The notes under the pieces were generated by a model. It made no database searches. It was not told the DNA's origin and was given only the letters and a program-made list of their open reading frames with translations. Position numbers and translations under genes: made by a program. From assembly GCA_026545765.1 (NCBI GenBank), contig CM048842.1, positions 21,726,667 through 21,790,666 on the forward strand: a stretch of 64,000 bases of DNA, read 5' to 3'. Positions 33,777-45,463 of the stretch are shown piece after piece. The stretch is from Plantago major. Lineage: Eukaryota > Streptophyta > Magnoliopsida > Lamiales > Plantaginaceae. Every line of letters starts with the position of its first letter. The first letter of the stretch is position 1.

Positions 33777-35211
33777 TGATGTGACGACGAAGTGTGCGAT
33801 ATAGCATACTTTCAGACCCTCGTTTTTTGCCCTAGATGCAATATTTGTGTCGTTTTACGATCATTTACCAACTTTGTCAGATTATGTAGGTCACGATATA
33901 ACATACTTTTAGACCCTCGTTTTTTGCACTGGATGCAATATTGGTGTTGTTTTATGGTCATTTACCAACTTTGAGGATTTGCACAATTTCAAGCACCAAA
34001 ACGGCATAATTGTGACAAATCGAGAAAAGGAAGCAAATATGCCGGATCAACAATTGAACGGAGTTCAAGGACTCAAAACGTGTCATGCGAGCAACTGATG
34101 AAAAGATAATTGAAGGCGGAACAACTTTGTAGAAGACCACTTTTCGAGGAAATGGAGTTACGAAGCCCGAAATTGAAGAATGAAGATTTACAGACAGAAG
34201 TAGAAGAAATCGAAGATGGCACCCCCTGGAGGACGTAGAGAAGGTGACTACGGCCCCCAGGCGACCGCATTCATGGCTCTGTTTTTCTCTGGGCTGTTTT
34301 GTTCGCCTGTCAGTCTGAGGTCCGCCTTCCTAAACTTTCCTTATTGAAGAATGGCGGTTTGGAGGTCGAAATTTCACCTATAAATAAGACCTCAGGGGTC
34401 TCAGATTTCACAAAGCTCACAAAGTAACTCTCCTATAGAGAGAAATAGTCCCCAGGGAAGTGAAACCCCAAAGCAGCTCTCCTAGAGAGAGAAACAGTTC
34501 TCAGGAAAGTGAAACCCCAACTAGTCGCCATCGTGCACCTGTAGGAGGAAGCACCAGAAGCATCATCACGGAGACATCAAGATCATTAGAGACTAAGCTT
34601 TTTCTTCCTTTATTTTTCCTTTCAATTACTATTCTAGAATTACTATGAGTAGCTAATTTCCTTTTGTAAAGGCGAACCGCCGCAACTCTGCTTTTGCTAC
34701 TTCTTTACATACCGGGATGTTAATGGAATAGTTATTCGACATAAATCGTAGTTATAGAAATGTATACATCCTTCGTGGTGTGATGTTTCGCCATGTGACA
34801 AGAGTTTCATTGAATCGAGTGGGGTACTGTCGATCGCGCTTAGCACCTTAGTATGTCACCCCGCTGTCGTTAGAGGTATCTGTGTAGGATTTTAACTAGG
34901 AAGTTGGGAGTAGCATAGCAGAGGTAGGTTGGGGAACCATTACTCCTATGTATTATTGATTTACAGCAAAGCAATTTAGGGTTTACTGCGAACTGATTAT
35001 TCTGTCTGAGATTAAAACTGTTTACTTTTCTGCATTCAATTACATGGTTATTTGCTTGTTCTATGCTAAGGGTCCGTATACAACGACATCCCGAGTCAAC
35101 TTTCCGCTATAAGCTGTGGATTTGAGGACTTCCGACTTATAAATTTAATCTTGATTGTATTTGGAGATTACAGGTTCTACAACGGAAAATGAGATCTCTG
35201 AGTGCACATCA
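33777..35211 (+). repeat. G1 LTR 3, shared by two interiors
   Basis: 1435 bp, TGATGTGACGACG...GTGCACATCA, TATAAATA at 34379-34386. It has both a 97-bp tandem duplication near its start (units from 33797 and 33894) and the 49-bp duplication (units from 34420 and 34469). A PPT lies on its left and a primer site (TAGCGCCGCAGCCGGGGA, from 35217) on its right. It thus serves as 3' LTR of one copy and 5' LTR of the next. Confidence 0.88.
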
Positions 35212-35778
35212 AAATTTAGCGCCGCAGCCGGGGACACTTGACCGCTCAAGCAAGTTTCAACCGACGGAGATAAGTTGAAATCTTTCTTTCACCTTTTTAA
35301 TTTATGTACTGCCTTTTTAAATTCGTAAAGCATAATCCCAAAAAGATCAAAAAATCTGTGAGAATCTATCTCCACAGGAAAAAATCCAAAAAATATTTTC
35401 TTTCCGCATTAGTTTACTTCTTCACCAAGAAAATCCAAAAATATTTACTTTTAGATTCCTGTTTATTTCTTTCCCTTATTAGTTTACTTCCTTATTCAGA
35501 AAATCCTAAAAATATTTTCTTTCTTGCATTACTTTATTTCCTTATTCAGAAAATCAAAAAAATATTTTCTTTCCTGCATTAGTTTACTTCCTTATCAAGA
35601 AAACCCAAAAATAAGTAATTTTAGATTTCTATTTATTTTCTTTCCAAGATCAGATATTTGTATCTGCCAGGGTTTGTCTGTTGGTTTTTATGCAAGGTAG
35701 GAGAAGTGCAAGAACACCACTGGTATTCTTAGAGAGGACATAGACAAGCTTGAAACGAGAAGACTATTTACTACCATC

Positions 35779-37796
35779 ATGGAATCATATAGCAACATGA
35801 GTGGAGAAGGAACCAGCAACGATAATCCTTCCAGGAATGTTGCAACTTCTGAACTAGAGCAACTACTTAGGGCTCGACTGGAGATCCAAGCTGAGAGGGA
35901 AGAGCTGAACGAGAAAGGCTAAGGATAGCTGAGGAGAGATGGAGGTTAGATGAGAACCGAAGAAGGGATAACTACGCAAGGGTGGAACTGGTAGACGAAG
36001 ACGACAGACCCATGCACGACTATGTTATGCCAAGGCTTACACCGCATGCCTCAAGCATCGATCTGGAAAGGATTGCAAGGGAGTATGATCTTAAAGGAAC
36101 TCATCTGAACCAGCTACCACACTTCTACGGGAATGCAACTGAAGACCAGATGCACTTTATGAGGGAATTCTACGCAATAGTTGGAGGTATACCACTGAAC
36201 GGGCACACGGAGTGTCAACTCAGAAGGAGAATCTTCCGTAGCTGCGTTAAGGACAAGGCGATGAACTGACTTATCTCACTATAGCCCGGTAGTTTGACTA
36301 CATGGGACGAGGTCTACAACAAGCTTATGCTCAGATACATCCCATTGAAGAAGACATCCGACCTGAAGAGCCAGATCTAAAACATCACCCAATTTGACAA
36401 AGAAACCTTCCATGAAGCGTGGGAGAGATACAAGGATCTACTTGACCGATGCCCAATGCATTCTTATGCCCTGTTTAACAAGGTCAACAACTTCTACACG
36501 GGAATTGTCTCTCTCAACTAGGAACTGATCGACAGAGCATGTCAAGGAAACCTGCTAGATGCACCCCTAAGAAGGATTTGGAAAGTGTGCGAGAACCTGA
36601 GTGAGAACTCTATGCAGAAAGGACGAGGAAGAAGAGTTGCTACTAAGGAGGTCAGGGTAATCGAGGAAACCCCTTGGAAACAGGTCTGCAGGAGGATTGA
36701 AGCTATAGAGATAAGGATGGGGAAGAAGAACGCTGCGGAGGTAGCGTCGGAGGAATCAACACCACTAGAAGAGGCACACTACGTGCAAAAGTCGAGGAAA
36801 TGGAGGCAGAGGAACCAACCGGTAAATACCTATATCCCTCAGCACCCTCTCTTATCATACCATACTGGACCTAGCTTGAACCCACCCGAATTACCACCAA
36901 GGACACCTACTATGACACCTGTTCCCACACGACTGCCAAAGCCGTCACAAAACCTGTTTAAGCTATCCTCCATGGAAGATAAGATAGATACTAAAATGAA
37001 GGAGATGGGAGACATTGGGAAGTTTGTGAAGCAGCAGAGTGAGTTCACCGCGAGGACCAATTCCTTTATCGCCAAGGCTGAGGATAACTTCGGGAGAACC
37101 GACAACACCTTGAGAGGAATGGAGTTGAAGATTGGTCAAATCGCCAAGGAAGTAGAGGCACTGCAACAGAACAAGGATAAGCTTCCGGGTCACACCCATA
37201 AAGATATGATGATTATTGAAGCTGCCGAGGTTATAGGAGTCAGGAGAGGGAACCGCTCTGAATCTAGACGGGTGAATGCTAAAGGAACCCATGTTCTGCT
37301 AAAGAAACCTGATCCTGGAGCATTCAACATCGATGTTGTCTTCAAAGGGAAGACAGCCACAGAAACCCTGGATCTGGAAGCCAGTATCAATATGGTGCCG
37401 CTCGCCGTCTACAAGAAACTTGACTTAACAGGAATGGTGGAAGCAAGAAACGACATTATGATTGTCGATGGCTCTACTACAACTGCCCGCAGCAAGGTAC
37501 GTAATATGATTACTCAGTTGGAGGGGCACGATATTCTTGTGGACTACCTGATTGTGGACTGTGAAGACCTGGACAACGACACCATGCTTTTAAGAAGACC
37601 TTTTATGGCCACCACCAACACCATTATCAACGTGGCAAGAAGGGAGATTTCGATGAATATATCGAATCATCGGATAGTAATGGGAACTCCGAGCGAGACT
37701 TTGGAGGAAGCAAAGACAACAAGGATTAACTTCACCATGACGACTGGTGGATGGATTCTGAAGAAGAATTGGTGGTACCTTTTGAAGACTTGCTAG
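35779..37796 (+). pseudogene. gag: G1 gag-protease, third copy, nearly readable
   Basis: ATG at 35779 (MESYSNMSGEGTSNDNPS). The N-terminus breaks near 35920. The region 35982-36269 and the capsid core to 36584 are read in pieces. A 403-residue frame (36585-37796) then covers the gag C-terminus with a coiled coil (about 37000-37190) and a retropepsin. Its active-site motif is DLEASINMVP where gypsy proteases have DLGAS, and its later LLRRPFMATT stands for LLGRPFLAT. Both changed glycines suggest an inactive protease. A frameshift near 37740 moves the acidic tail (to 38002) to another frame. No RT follows. Confidence 0.82.
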
Positions 37797-38002
37797 CACT
37801 GACGAATCTATTCAAGACATACTGGAATACAGGAGAAGAATCAGTTGATGGTACTCTTTCGCCGATTCCCGACGAGCACATTGAGTCGAAGGACAAGAAC
37901 TGGAGAAGCGGATCTGATGAGAGTGAGGGTGAATGGAACAACCCAGAGGAAGCCCATGACTATTTGGAGTTTACTTTCACATCGACGAAGATCCGGAGCT
38001 AG

Positions 38003-38493
38003 ATTAGATCGAGGAAGAAGAGATGAAACGCTGGATAGAATATTCGAGCTAAGCAACAAAGGAGTGGATGGACAAATGCTTCAACGGGATCGAGGGTTTA
38101 ACCCTCGACACATAAGCCATCATGAAACCAGGGGTCGAGCTATAAGACTAAAAACAAGCACTTCTTGGGAGGCAACCCAAGGTTACATTTACTTTTACGC
38201 ATTTAATTTCACATTTTCTATTTTCATTTTTTTTCTCGTTTTCCGTGCCAAAATTATTTTTTGAAAAACTTTTCAAAAATCATTTTCAAAATTTCTTATT
38301 TAGTATGTTTGCCTTTTTTATAAACCGAAAAAACCAAAAAGATTCAAAAACTCGGATTCACAGTAAAAGAGAGGAGGACGCAGAATTTCACTTGGCCGCC
38401 AGCGACTGATTGAGTCAAGCTAGCAGCTCACTCCCTCTGCATTCTTAGCTTATATATTCATCAACAACATCAAGTACCACGAGTAAAGCACAA
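38003..38493 (+). other. Post-pol junction and spacer of third G1 copy
   Basis: No ORF. It contains GGGGTCGAGCTATAAGAC and CTTCTTGGGAGGCAACCCAAG (38130-38183). To my knowledge this type of motif lies just after pol in Athila-like elements. It stands only about 130 bp after the gag-protease frame here, so RT, RNase H and integrase are missing. A T-rich stretch follows. A diverged copy of the motif is at 41834-41880. Confidence 0.6.
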
Positions 38494-39674
38494 GTGGGGG
38501 AGTCAAGCAAGAAGAGAGGGAGGCCTGGGAAGAGTGCTAATCGCCATTCACTCTCGAAGGAAGCTCAAGCATGGTTAGAGGCGAACAAAAACCGAGGAGT
38601 AGTACCTGAAAGGAACATCGACATCAAATTCTCCTCAAGAGAAAACTTCAGCTGGATGCTCACACCATTGCACGCACAAGGATGGGGACCCTTCACTACT
38701 TGTCTCGATGGGTACAATCTCAACATAGTCATGGAGTTTTATGCGGAGTTCTTTCAACTGGAGGTGGACGACCTAGATGATGAGAGCGAGCTTCCTCCTA
38801 TCACCATGAGGTGAGTTGAGTTCGTATTCGGGCCTCACACCATCAACAAGTTCTATGAGGTACCGAAGAAGGACAAGTTGCCGAATCTTGTGGAACCCTC
38901 GCACTCAGACTTGAGCTACGAAGTAGTGAGAGATGAAATCCACCACATGCTTTTGAGGAATGATTATGAACAAGATTGCACACAAAGGGTGATCCAAAGA
39001 TAGCCCTCAGCGATTATGCCAGGTTTTGGGGGCATTTTGTGCGCACCAACATTCGACCAAGGAAGCAAGAATTGGGAGTCGACGCTGAGGAGGCATTATT
39101 GGTCTACTCAATAATGGCGAAAGACCAGGTTGACATTGGACGGATCATAATGGAGGAAATGCTTTCGCTCAAAGGAAACCACACGAGGAACCTTCCATTT
39201 GCAGGATTGACAACAGGGATATTCAAGGAGCAAGGAGCAAGGAGTAGAGACGAAAGGCGCAGGAAACGTGGTTCTTACTGAACCATTCACCATTAGGAGG
39301 GTTGAACGTCTGTTCATCACACACCGGGAAGCAGTTCGGGAAGCAAGGGAAAGGAGGGACGAGCATGAATGAGCTTTTGATCTACGCTTGATTCAGCTTT
39401 CGACCAATGTCGCATCAACCAAAGAAGAAGAGACAAGGCAATGAGCGATGTATGCTAACCGCCAAAGAATGGAGTGGAATTTCGCATTTCAAGCTTTCAA
39501 GCTCAACAAGAAATGGCGTTCTTGGAAGCATGTTATCCGAACTACCCCCAACATAACTATCCTCCTTCCTACCCTCAGCCACGGTTCCATCCACCACCTG
39601 GCACAGGACCGAGCCAGTACTATGGAAGCCATGATGATTTCTTCACTCCACCAGCGGACGATCCTCCGTCCTAG
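38494..39674 (+). pseudogene. G1 accessory ORF, putative plant transposon protein type
   Basis: Located at the env position, 3' of where pol should be. No ATG at the start; the frame opens at a GTG (38494). Residues 1-105 (KRGRPGKS; EAQAWLEANKNRGVVPERNI; LDGYNLNIVMEFYAEFFQLE) and a second piece at 38976-39281 (DYARFWGHFVRTNIRPRK; LLVYSIMAKDQVDIGRII) look like the N- and C-halves of the domain annotated as putative plant transposon protein (I believe PF20167). Stops and shifts separate them. A Tyr/Pro-rich tail (39474-39674, QHNYPPSYPQPRF) ends the ORF. Function unknown. Confidence 0.65.
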
Positions 39675-40799
39675 ATGCATTTCTCCATGGAAGCGCAACA
39701 CTAAGAGGGGAGTATCTTTTCTTTCTCTTTACTTTCCAAGTTTTTCAACCTGCTCTTAGCTAGGTTTGGGGGTGGAATTTGATTGCTACTTGTTTAACTA
39801 TTTGGTCTGTAATAATCTTAAATATTCGTACTTAGTAATTTGCATTTTAAGTTATGTCTGATCTTATCTGTTACGTCTAAAGTCTTCTATTTGCTAAAAA
39901 ATGTTTTGATCTGTCGGAGAGTAACTACGATAAGGGGCGGTGGATTTGTTTTTTTGCTTTGCTACTTGCCCAATATATGCTCTGACCGAATGCGACCCAT
40001 GCTGCTTTGATAAGTGAGCCTACTTGCTACTCTAATTGAAGTCCTGTGTGCACCCATGTAAACACTGCTACACTTGAGTCTTTATTTGTTAACAACATGA
40101 ATATGATTAGTGGTACTCACCTTTCTGAATTCCTTTTTATACCTTTCACTAACCCCGCTGAAAACCTTTCTAAGCCCATCAAACTCCACCAACCAAAAGC
40201 ACACGAGTCAGTAAAACGACAACAAAAAACAGTATGCAAAAAGAAAAGGAAAAAAAAGGAGCAAGTAGTCTATGTGTGAAGCAACTGATGGAATAGCAAT
40301 GATGATAGAAGAGAAGCTGAAGATTTATCGTTACGAGAAGACGAAGTCTAAAGATGGAGCTCGGTGTCCAAAAGGATAAGTCTCCCTGAAATACCCTTTT
40401 ACTCTACCTTGTCATCTTTTATGGATACTTGGCCTTACCCTTCTTTATATTATCCTACCTGATTTACCTACCAAGCCAACCTGAGTACTACTTTGATTCG
40501 TGCCTTGACTTTTGGGAGCAGGATTGCATAACATTACCGTGAGGTAATGATCTTGAAGCACACCTATAAGGACACTGGGTTACACTTGTAACCGCTGGCT
40601 GTAGTGAGTAATGCTTACTTGTTACTTGTTTGCTATGGAGTCTTGAAGTTGGAGTTGAAGCTGCTGTTAGTAGAGTTTGGATCTCTGAAACTGCCTGCTT
40701 GTCTATGTGGTGGATTATTCTTGCTGCTCATTTCATGGTCACTTCTTAATTATCGTTTTTTCCTTCCTCAAGGATGAGCAAGAAACTGGCTTGGGGGTC
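39675..40799 (+). other. 3' non-coding interior of third G1 copy, with PPT
   Basis: No protein domain. It carries GGTTTGGGGGTGGAATTTGA (about 39763), a block shared with 44130-44305, the 33170-33776-like segment, and the PPT GGCTTGGGGGTC (40788-40799) against LTR 4. Confidence 0.6.
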
Positions 40800-41628
40800 T
40801 GATGTGACGATGAAATGTGCGATATAGCAAACTTTTAGACCCTCATTTTTTGCCCTAGATGCAATATTTGTGTTGTTTAATGGTCCTTTACCAACTTTGC
40901 GTGTTTTATGTAGGTCACGATATAGCATACTTTTAGACCCTTGTTTTTTGCCCTAGATGCAATATTTGTGTCATTTTATGGTCATTTACCAACATTGAAA
41001 ATTTGCACAATTTCAGGTACCAAAACGGCATATTTGTGCCAAATCGAGAAAAGGAAGAAAATACACCGGATCAACCATTACACGGTGTTTGAGGAGTCAA
41101 AACATATCATGCGACCAACCGATGTAAAGATAATTGAAGGTGCAAAAGCTTTGTAAATGACCAATTTTCGAGGAAACAGAGTTACGAAGCCCGAAATTGA
41201 AGAACGAAGATCCATAGATAGAAGTAGAAGAAATTAAAGATGGCTCGAGGACGTTAGAGAGGTAATCGCGCCCCTGTGTGGCCGCAGTCATGGTTCTATT
41301 TTTCTTTGGGCTGTTCTGTTAGCCCGTCAGTCTTAGGCCCGCCTTCCTAGAACCTCTACGCCTGTCTATTATGGATTTACAACAAAGCAATTTAGGGTTT
41401 ACTACGAACTGATTATTCTGTCTGAGATTAAACCTGTTTACTTTTCTGCATTTAATTACATCGTTATTTGCTTGTTCCTATGCTAAGTGTCCGTGGAGAA
41501 CGATATCCCGAGTCAACTTTCTGCTATAAACATTGGATTTGAGGACTTCTGACTGATAAATTTAATCTTAATTGTATTTGGAGATTGCAGGTTCTACAAT
41601 GGAAAACGAGATCTCTTAGTGCAAATCA
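40800..41628 (+). repeat. G1 LTR 4, internally deleted
   Basis: 829 bp, TGATGTGACGATG...GTGCAAATCA. It has the 98-bp duplication near its start (units from 40820 and 40918), as LTR 3 does. A segment of several hundred bases including the TATA box is deleted near 41348. No primer site follows, so it closes the third copy; flanks GGGTG and CAGAC do not match as target duplication. Confidence 0.82.
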
Positions 41629-42261
41629 CAGACATATGAGGTTAGATTAGACTTGAACGAGCTCGATTCAACCAACAGAAAGGTCTAAATTGATTGTGAA
41701 TTTGGCCAAATGGGAGACCTAGAGGAGGGATGCGACCTAGACTTAGTGATCATCAAATCGAACTAGGATGGAGTGAAGATCGCCTAATGAAGATCGGGTG
41801 CCCACCCAAAAATCGAAGTCACAACTGTGGGTCGAGCTATAAGACCCTAAACATGCGCTTCTTGGAAGGCAACCTAAGGTCACATTTACTTTTATGCATT
41901 TACTTTCGCAATTTCGGAGTTCGTCTTTTTCTCATTTTCCGTGCCAAAATCTTTTTTCGAAAAACTTTTCAAAATAATTTTCAAAATTTCTTATTTATTA
42001 TGTTGGCTTTTTGAAAAAAACTAAAAGACCAAAAAGAATCGAAAAAGCTAAACATCGAGAAGAATGAAGAGGTCAAGGCAAAGAACTCATCATGCCCTCT
42101 GTCACCGCAGTGAGCTACTCCTAGCTCACTTCTTCCTCTTTAAAACCCCAAAACGCTTTTTGTTCCCTCCCCACTTCATTGTCTTCACAAATTCTTCACT
42201 TGCTCTATAATTCTATCATACCCATTGCATTATTAGCTTGCCCATACACCATCAACCTCAA

Positions 42262-42882
42262 GTAAGTAATCTCCAATCATTATTGTCCTCATTACATCTT
42301 CAAATCAATGTCTTTATCATTCAATTCGCTGTTTGCACTTTCTTCTTCCTTATTTGGTGTTCAAAATTATATATTTCACTTGATTGATTTGTCGATGTTT
42401 GAGATATGTGGATACATGCTTACTTTTAGTATTCACTACATTGATACTTACTTGATGGAGATTTGACAAATCGTTTGAGAATTTGAAGGTTTTTGTTCTT
42501 GCCTACCAAGTGTTCGATAAAATGTCTCAATAGAACAAACTCCTTTGTTTTTCCTTTCACCCTCAATTACTTGCTTACATGGTAGTAAGTTGTTGAAGTA
42601 TGCCTACAAAACATGTTTGCATCGTCATATGCTCATAGGATGGAGACTACATTACAATTTGCCTTTCAACTTGATGTTTGACACAACTTGAAAACTTGAG
42701 TTACATGCCTAGTTCTTGCATTATTTTGAAGAGGCTATTGATCATATTACAAGTTATAATTTTGCATGCACCTTGTGCCGTACATTAGGTTTGGGGGAGA
42801 AGAAACCCCATTGGATTTACATGTAAGCCATAGAATTGATTTAACTCCAAACATGCTATCTCACACACTTTTTTGTCCCAAG
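42262..42882 (+). other. Candidate intron in the aORF leader
   Basis: GTAAGTAATC at 42262 and TTTTTTGTCCCAAG at 42869-42882 fit plant splice sites. The intervening 621 bp are AT-rich. The third G1 copy has no such insert between its CATCAA leader and aORF. Splicing is not proven. Confidence 0.35.
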
Positions 42883-42913
42883 TACAATTGGAAGAACCAA
42901 AGGAGGAGAGGAT

Positions 42914-44140
42914 GTGGGTGAACCGAGCACTAAGATAGCAAAGAAAGGAAAGAAGGTGGCATCGGCAACTCTCTCAAGCAAGGCTCGGAGTTGGCTATTG
43001 GTCAATAGCGACCGAGGGGTGATTCCCGAGAGGAAAATAGAGATCGAATGGGGGATGAACCCGACCCTTAATTGGATTCACGATGTTTTGAGCCTCTATG
43101 CTTGGGGAACTTTCACTTCCATTCTCCGAGGATATGACATAGAGATAGTCCGGGAGTTCTACGCAGAGTACTTCCAATTGAAGGTCAAAAAACCGGAGGA
43201 TGCACTTTCAGATTGCCCCGTCATCATTTGAGGGGTAGAGGTCATGTTTGGGCCAGGAGCTATCAACGAATTCTTCGAAATTCTGGAGGAACACATCCAT
43301 GGCGAATACAAGGAACCAGCATATGACGAGATGGAGTACGGAGATATTCTAGAAAACATCCCACGGGTATTACTCGGAGAAAGATTTAGAGATGATGCAA
43401 TGGGAATGTCGTTCCCAAGGGCTACACTCAATGGAAGAGCATGATTTTTTATGCACTTTGTAGTGACCAACTTGAAGCCAACCCTGCACCATGAAGGCTC
43501 AGGGGAGACGTAGCCACTCTTCTCTATGCAGCTATGGAGGGCCACTAAATTGATGTTGGAAGAATCATGGTGAAGGAGATACAAATAGTGAAGAATAACA
43601 CAAGGAACCTATCGTTCCCTGCCTCATTACCGCTTATATGCCGTAAGAATGGAGTTCCTACTAGTCACCAAAATTCGCCGACTCACGTAACCTTTTGATG
43701 AAGATGTAACTATCCACCTCCTTAAGATGCAGGAGAAGGCTGCCAGAGCCGAACTTAGAAGGAGAGGAGTAGCGGATCAGCCGCAAAGAGCTTTTGATAT
43801 GAATTCGTTCAACGAATTTGTGAACAACTATCAGATGGAGAGTCAAGGGAGTGCACAAAGGCAAGATGGTAAGAACGGAATGGGTCGGAGGTCGGAATGG
43901 AACAATCATGTCACCCATCTGCACTACGAGTATCCACCTTATTACCCGCCACCGCAGCTCTATCCACCGTCCGACGTCGATCCAATGCTTTACTACCAAG
44001 GTTATCAAGGATTTATTCTCCACCCTCTCCTGGAGGATCCTCATGTTGAAGTGCCATCTGGATTGGAGAAGCAGCACCGAGAGGGGAGTATCTTTTCTTT
44101 TTCTCTTTACTTTCCTTGTTTTCTATCTGCTCTTAGCTAG
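42914..44140 (+). pseudogene. Gypsy accessory ORF, second copy
   Basis: Opens without ATG. The first half (42914-43231) carries KARSWLLVNSDRGVIPERKI, WGTFTSILRGYDIEIVREFY and EYFQLKV, ending at a TGA after CPVII. The frame resumes directly (GVEVMFGPGAINEFFEILEE). The second half is scattered over frames (HFVVTNLKPTLHH; IDVGRIMVKEIQI). A tail at 43727-44140 is Ala/Arg then Tyr/Pro-rich (YPPYYPPPQLYPP). Same domain type and order as 38494-39674, so both copies descend from one ORF. Function unknown. Confidence 0.62.
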
Positions 44141-44306
44141 GTTTGGGGGAGGAATTTGATTTGATTGCTACCTGCTTAACTATTCGGTCTCTAATAACTT
44201 TAAATATTCGCATTTAGTAATTGGCATTGAAGTTATGTTTTAGCCTTATCTATTACGTCTAAGGTCTTTTACTTGTTGAAAAATGTTTTGATCTGTGGGA
44301 GAGTAT

Positions 44307-45463
44307 TGATAAGTCAATATTTAAACGACTCATTTAGTCCTTTTTAACCGTATTTTGTTATGTCTTTTGGCATTTTTATAGTGTTTTACTGCATTTTCAC
44401 GTTTGGGTATTTTGTGTGTTTTTTGTACTTTTTTAGGTATTTTTTGGTAAAAGGAAAGAAGATGGAGGATCAATGTGCAAATTGGAGCTTATCCAAGCTT
44501 CTAGAAGCACACTAAGGGCAATTAGTGGGCCATTACTCGAAGGAGGTTGATAAAAGGGTGCGAAAATAGGAAGACGTGGGAAAATGGGAGTTTCCTGATG
44601 GGAGGCTCACCATGGAGCTCCACCAACACGGAGGCTCACCATGTCCGTGAGGAACAAAACAGTTTAATAGGCCCGCAGAAGACTGCATCGTAAGCTAGGA
44701 ACCAAGAAGAATCTCGCCACGGTGAGAGTCAAGGTGACCAATTCAACCACGATTTCTAGCGCTTTTCCCATGATTTCAATTTCTACTTCCTCGTTCTATA
44801 AATAGGTCACTTGTATTCAAAGCAGTTAAATATATCTTCATACCTTCTCGCCTATTTTCTTTCAATTCAAGCATTGTAAACACTCTAGAGATTCAATCTC
44901 TCTGCAATAGAAGTATATTTCCTTTAAGAGGATCTCTTGTCACCGACGTATCTGTATCAATCGTGCAAATTGTTGTTTAAGTTTGTACATGACAAAGTTG
45001 TTACTTGATTACCGAATCTCGTGTATCGGTGTGAACTTGTTAGTGTCTTAATCATTAATTAGGCTATATCCATATGATTGCAGTGTTCGTGATGTGCTCT
45101 TTGTAGTGATTACGCATTTATAGCCCGTGATTTGGTTGAACAAGCAATAGCAAGGTGATGAACTGACTAGTGTATCCTTAATCGTCCTTCTCAGACAAGA
45201 CACTTCATGAAATGATTTATTTAACTTCTTTGTTTGTAAAATTGGATGATCTAGGTTTTACCTTGTCTTGTGCATGTTAGATTTTATTCTAGGTCAAGTA
45301 TCACAATCCACACTATCTGCTTACAACCAACACAAGTGAGTCTATTCTATAGAACTAGCTTAATCAATTCTCAACAGAATCTATTTCGTGGTTAAAAGTC
45401 TTGTCTGCTCATAACAATCGCTTTTCTACTTGTGTTAATATAAGTAGTAATTTCAACGCATCG
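44307..45463 (+). repeat. G2-type LTR, plus strand
   Basis: 1157 bp, starts TGATAAGTCAATATTTAAACGACTC and ends near CAACGCATCG. It matches the minus-strand LTRs at 18343-19054 and 47462-48646. Decayed palindromes around GGCTCACCATGGAGC are at 44605-44650. The primer site TGGCGTTGTGGGAATTGA (45470-45487) follows, with mismatches. Confidence 0.82.

Larger units (their letters stand above)
41629..44306 (+). mobile_element. Gypsy interior fragment with aORF, ending at a G2-type LTR
   Basis: Starts mid-element at the post-pol motif (CTTCTTGGAAGGCAACCTAAGG near 41857), continues with a T-rich spacer, a possible intron (42262-42882), an aORF (42914 onward), the TAGGTTTGGGGGAGGAATTTG block (44139), and ends at GTGGGAGAGTAT next to an LTR start at 44307. 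It resembles the interior of the third G1 copy but is diverged from it. Confidence 0.65.
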
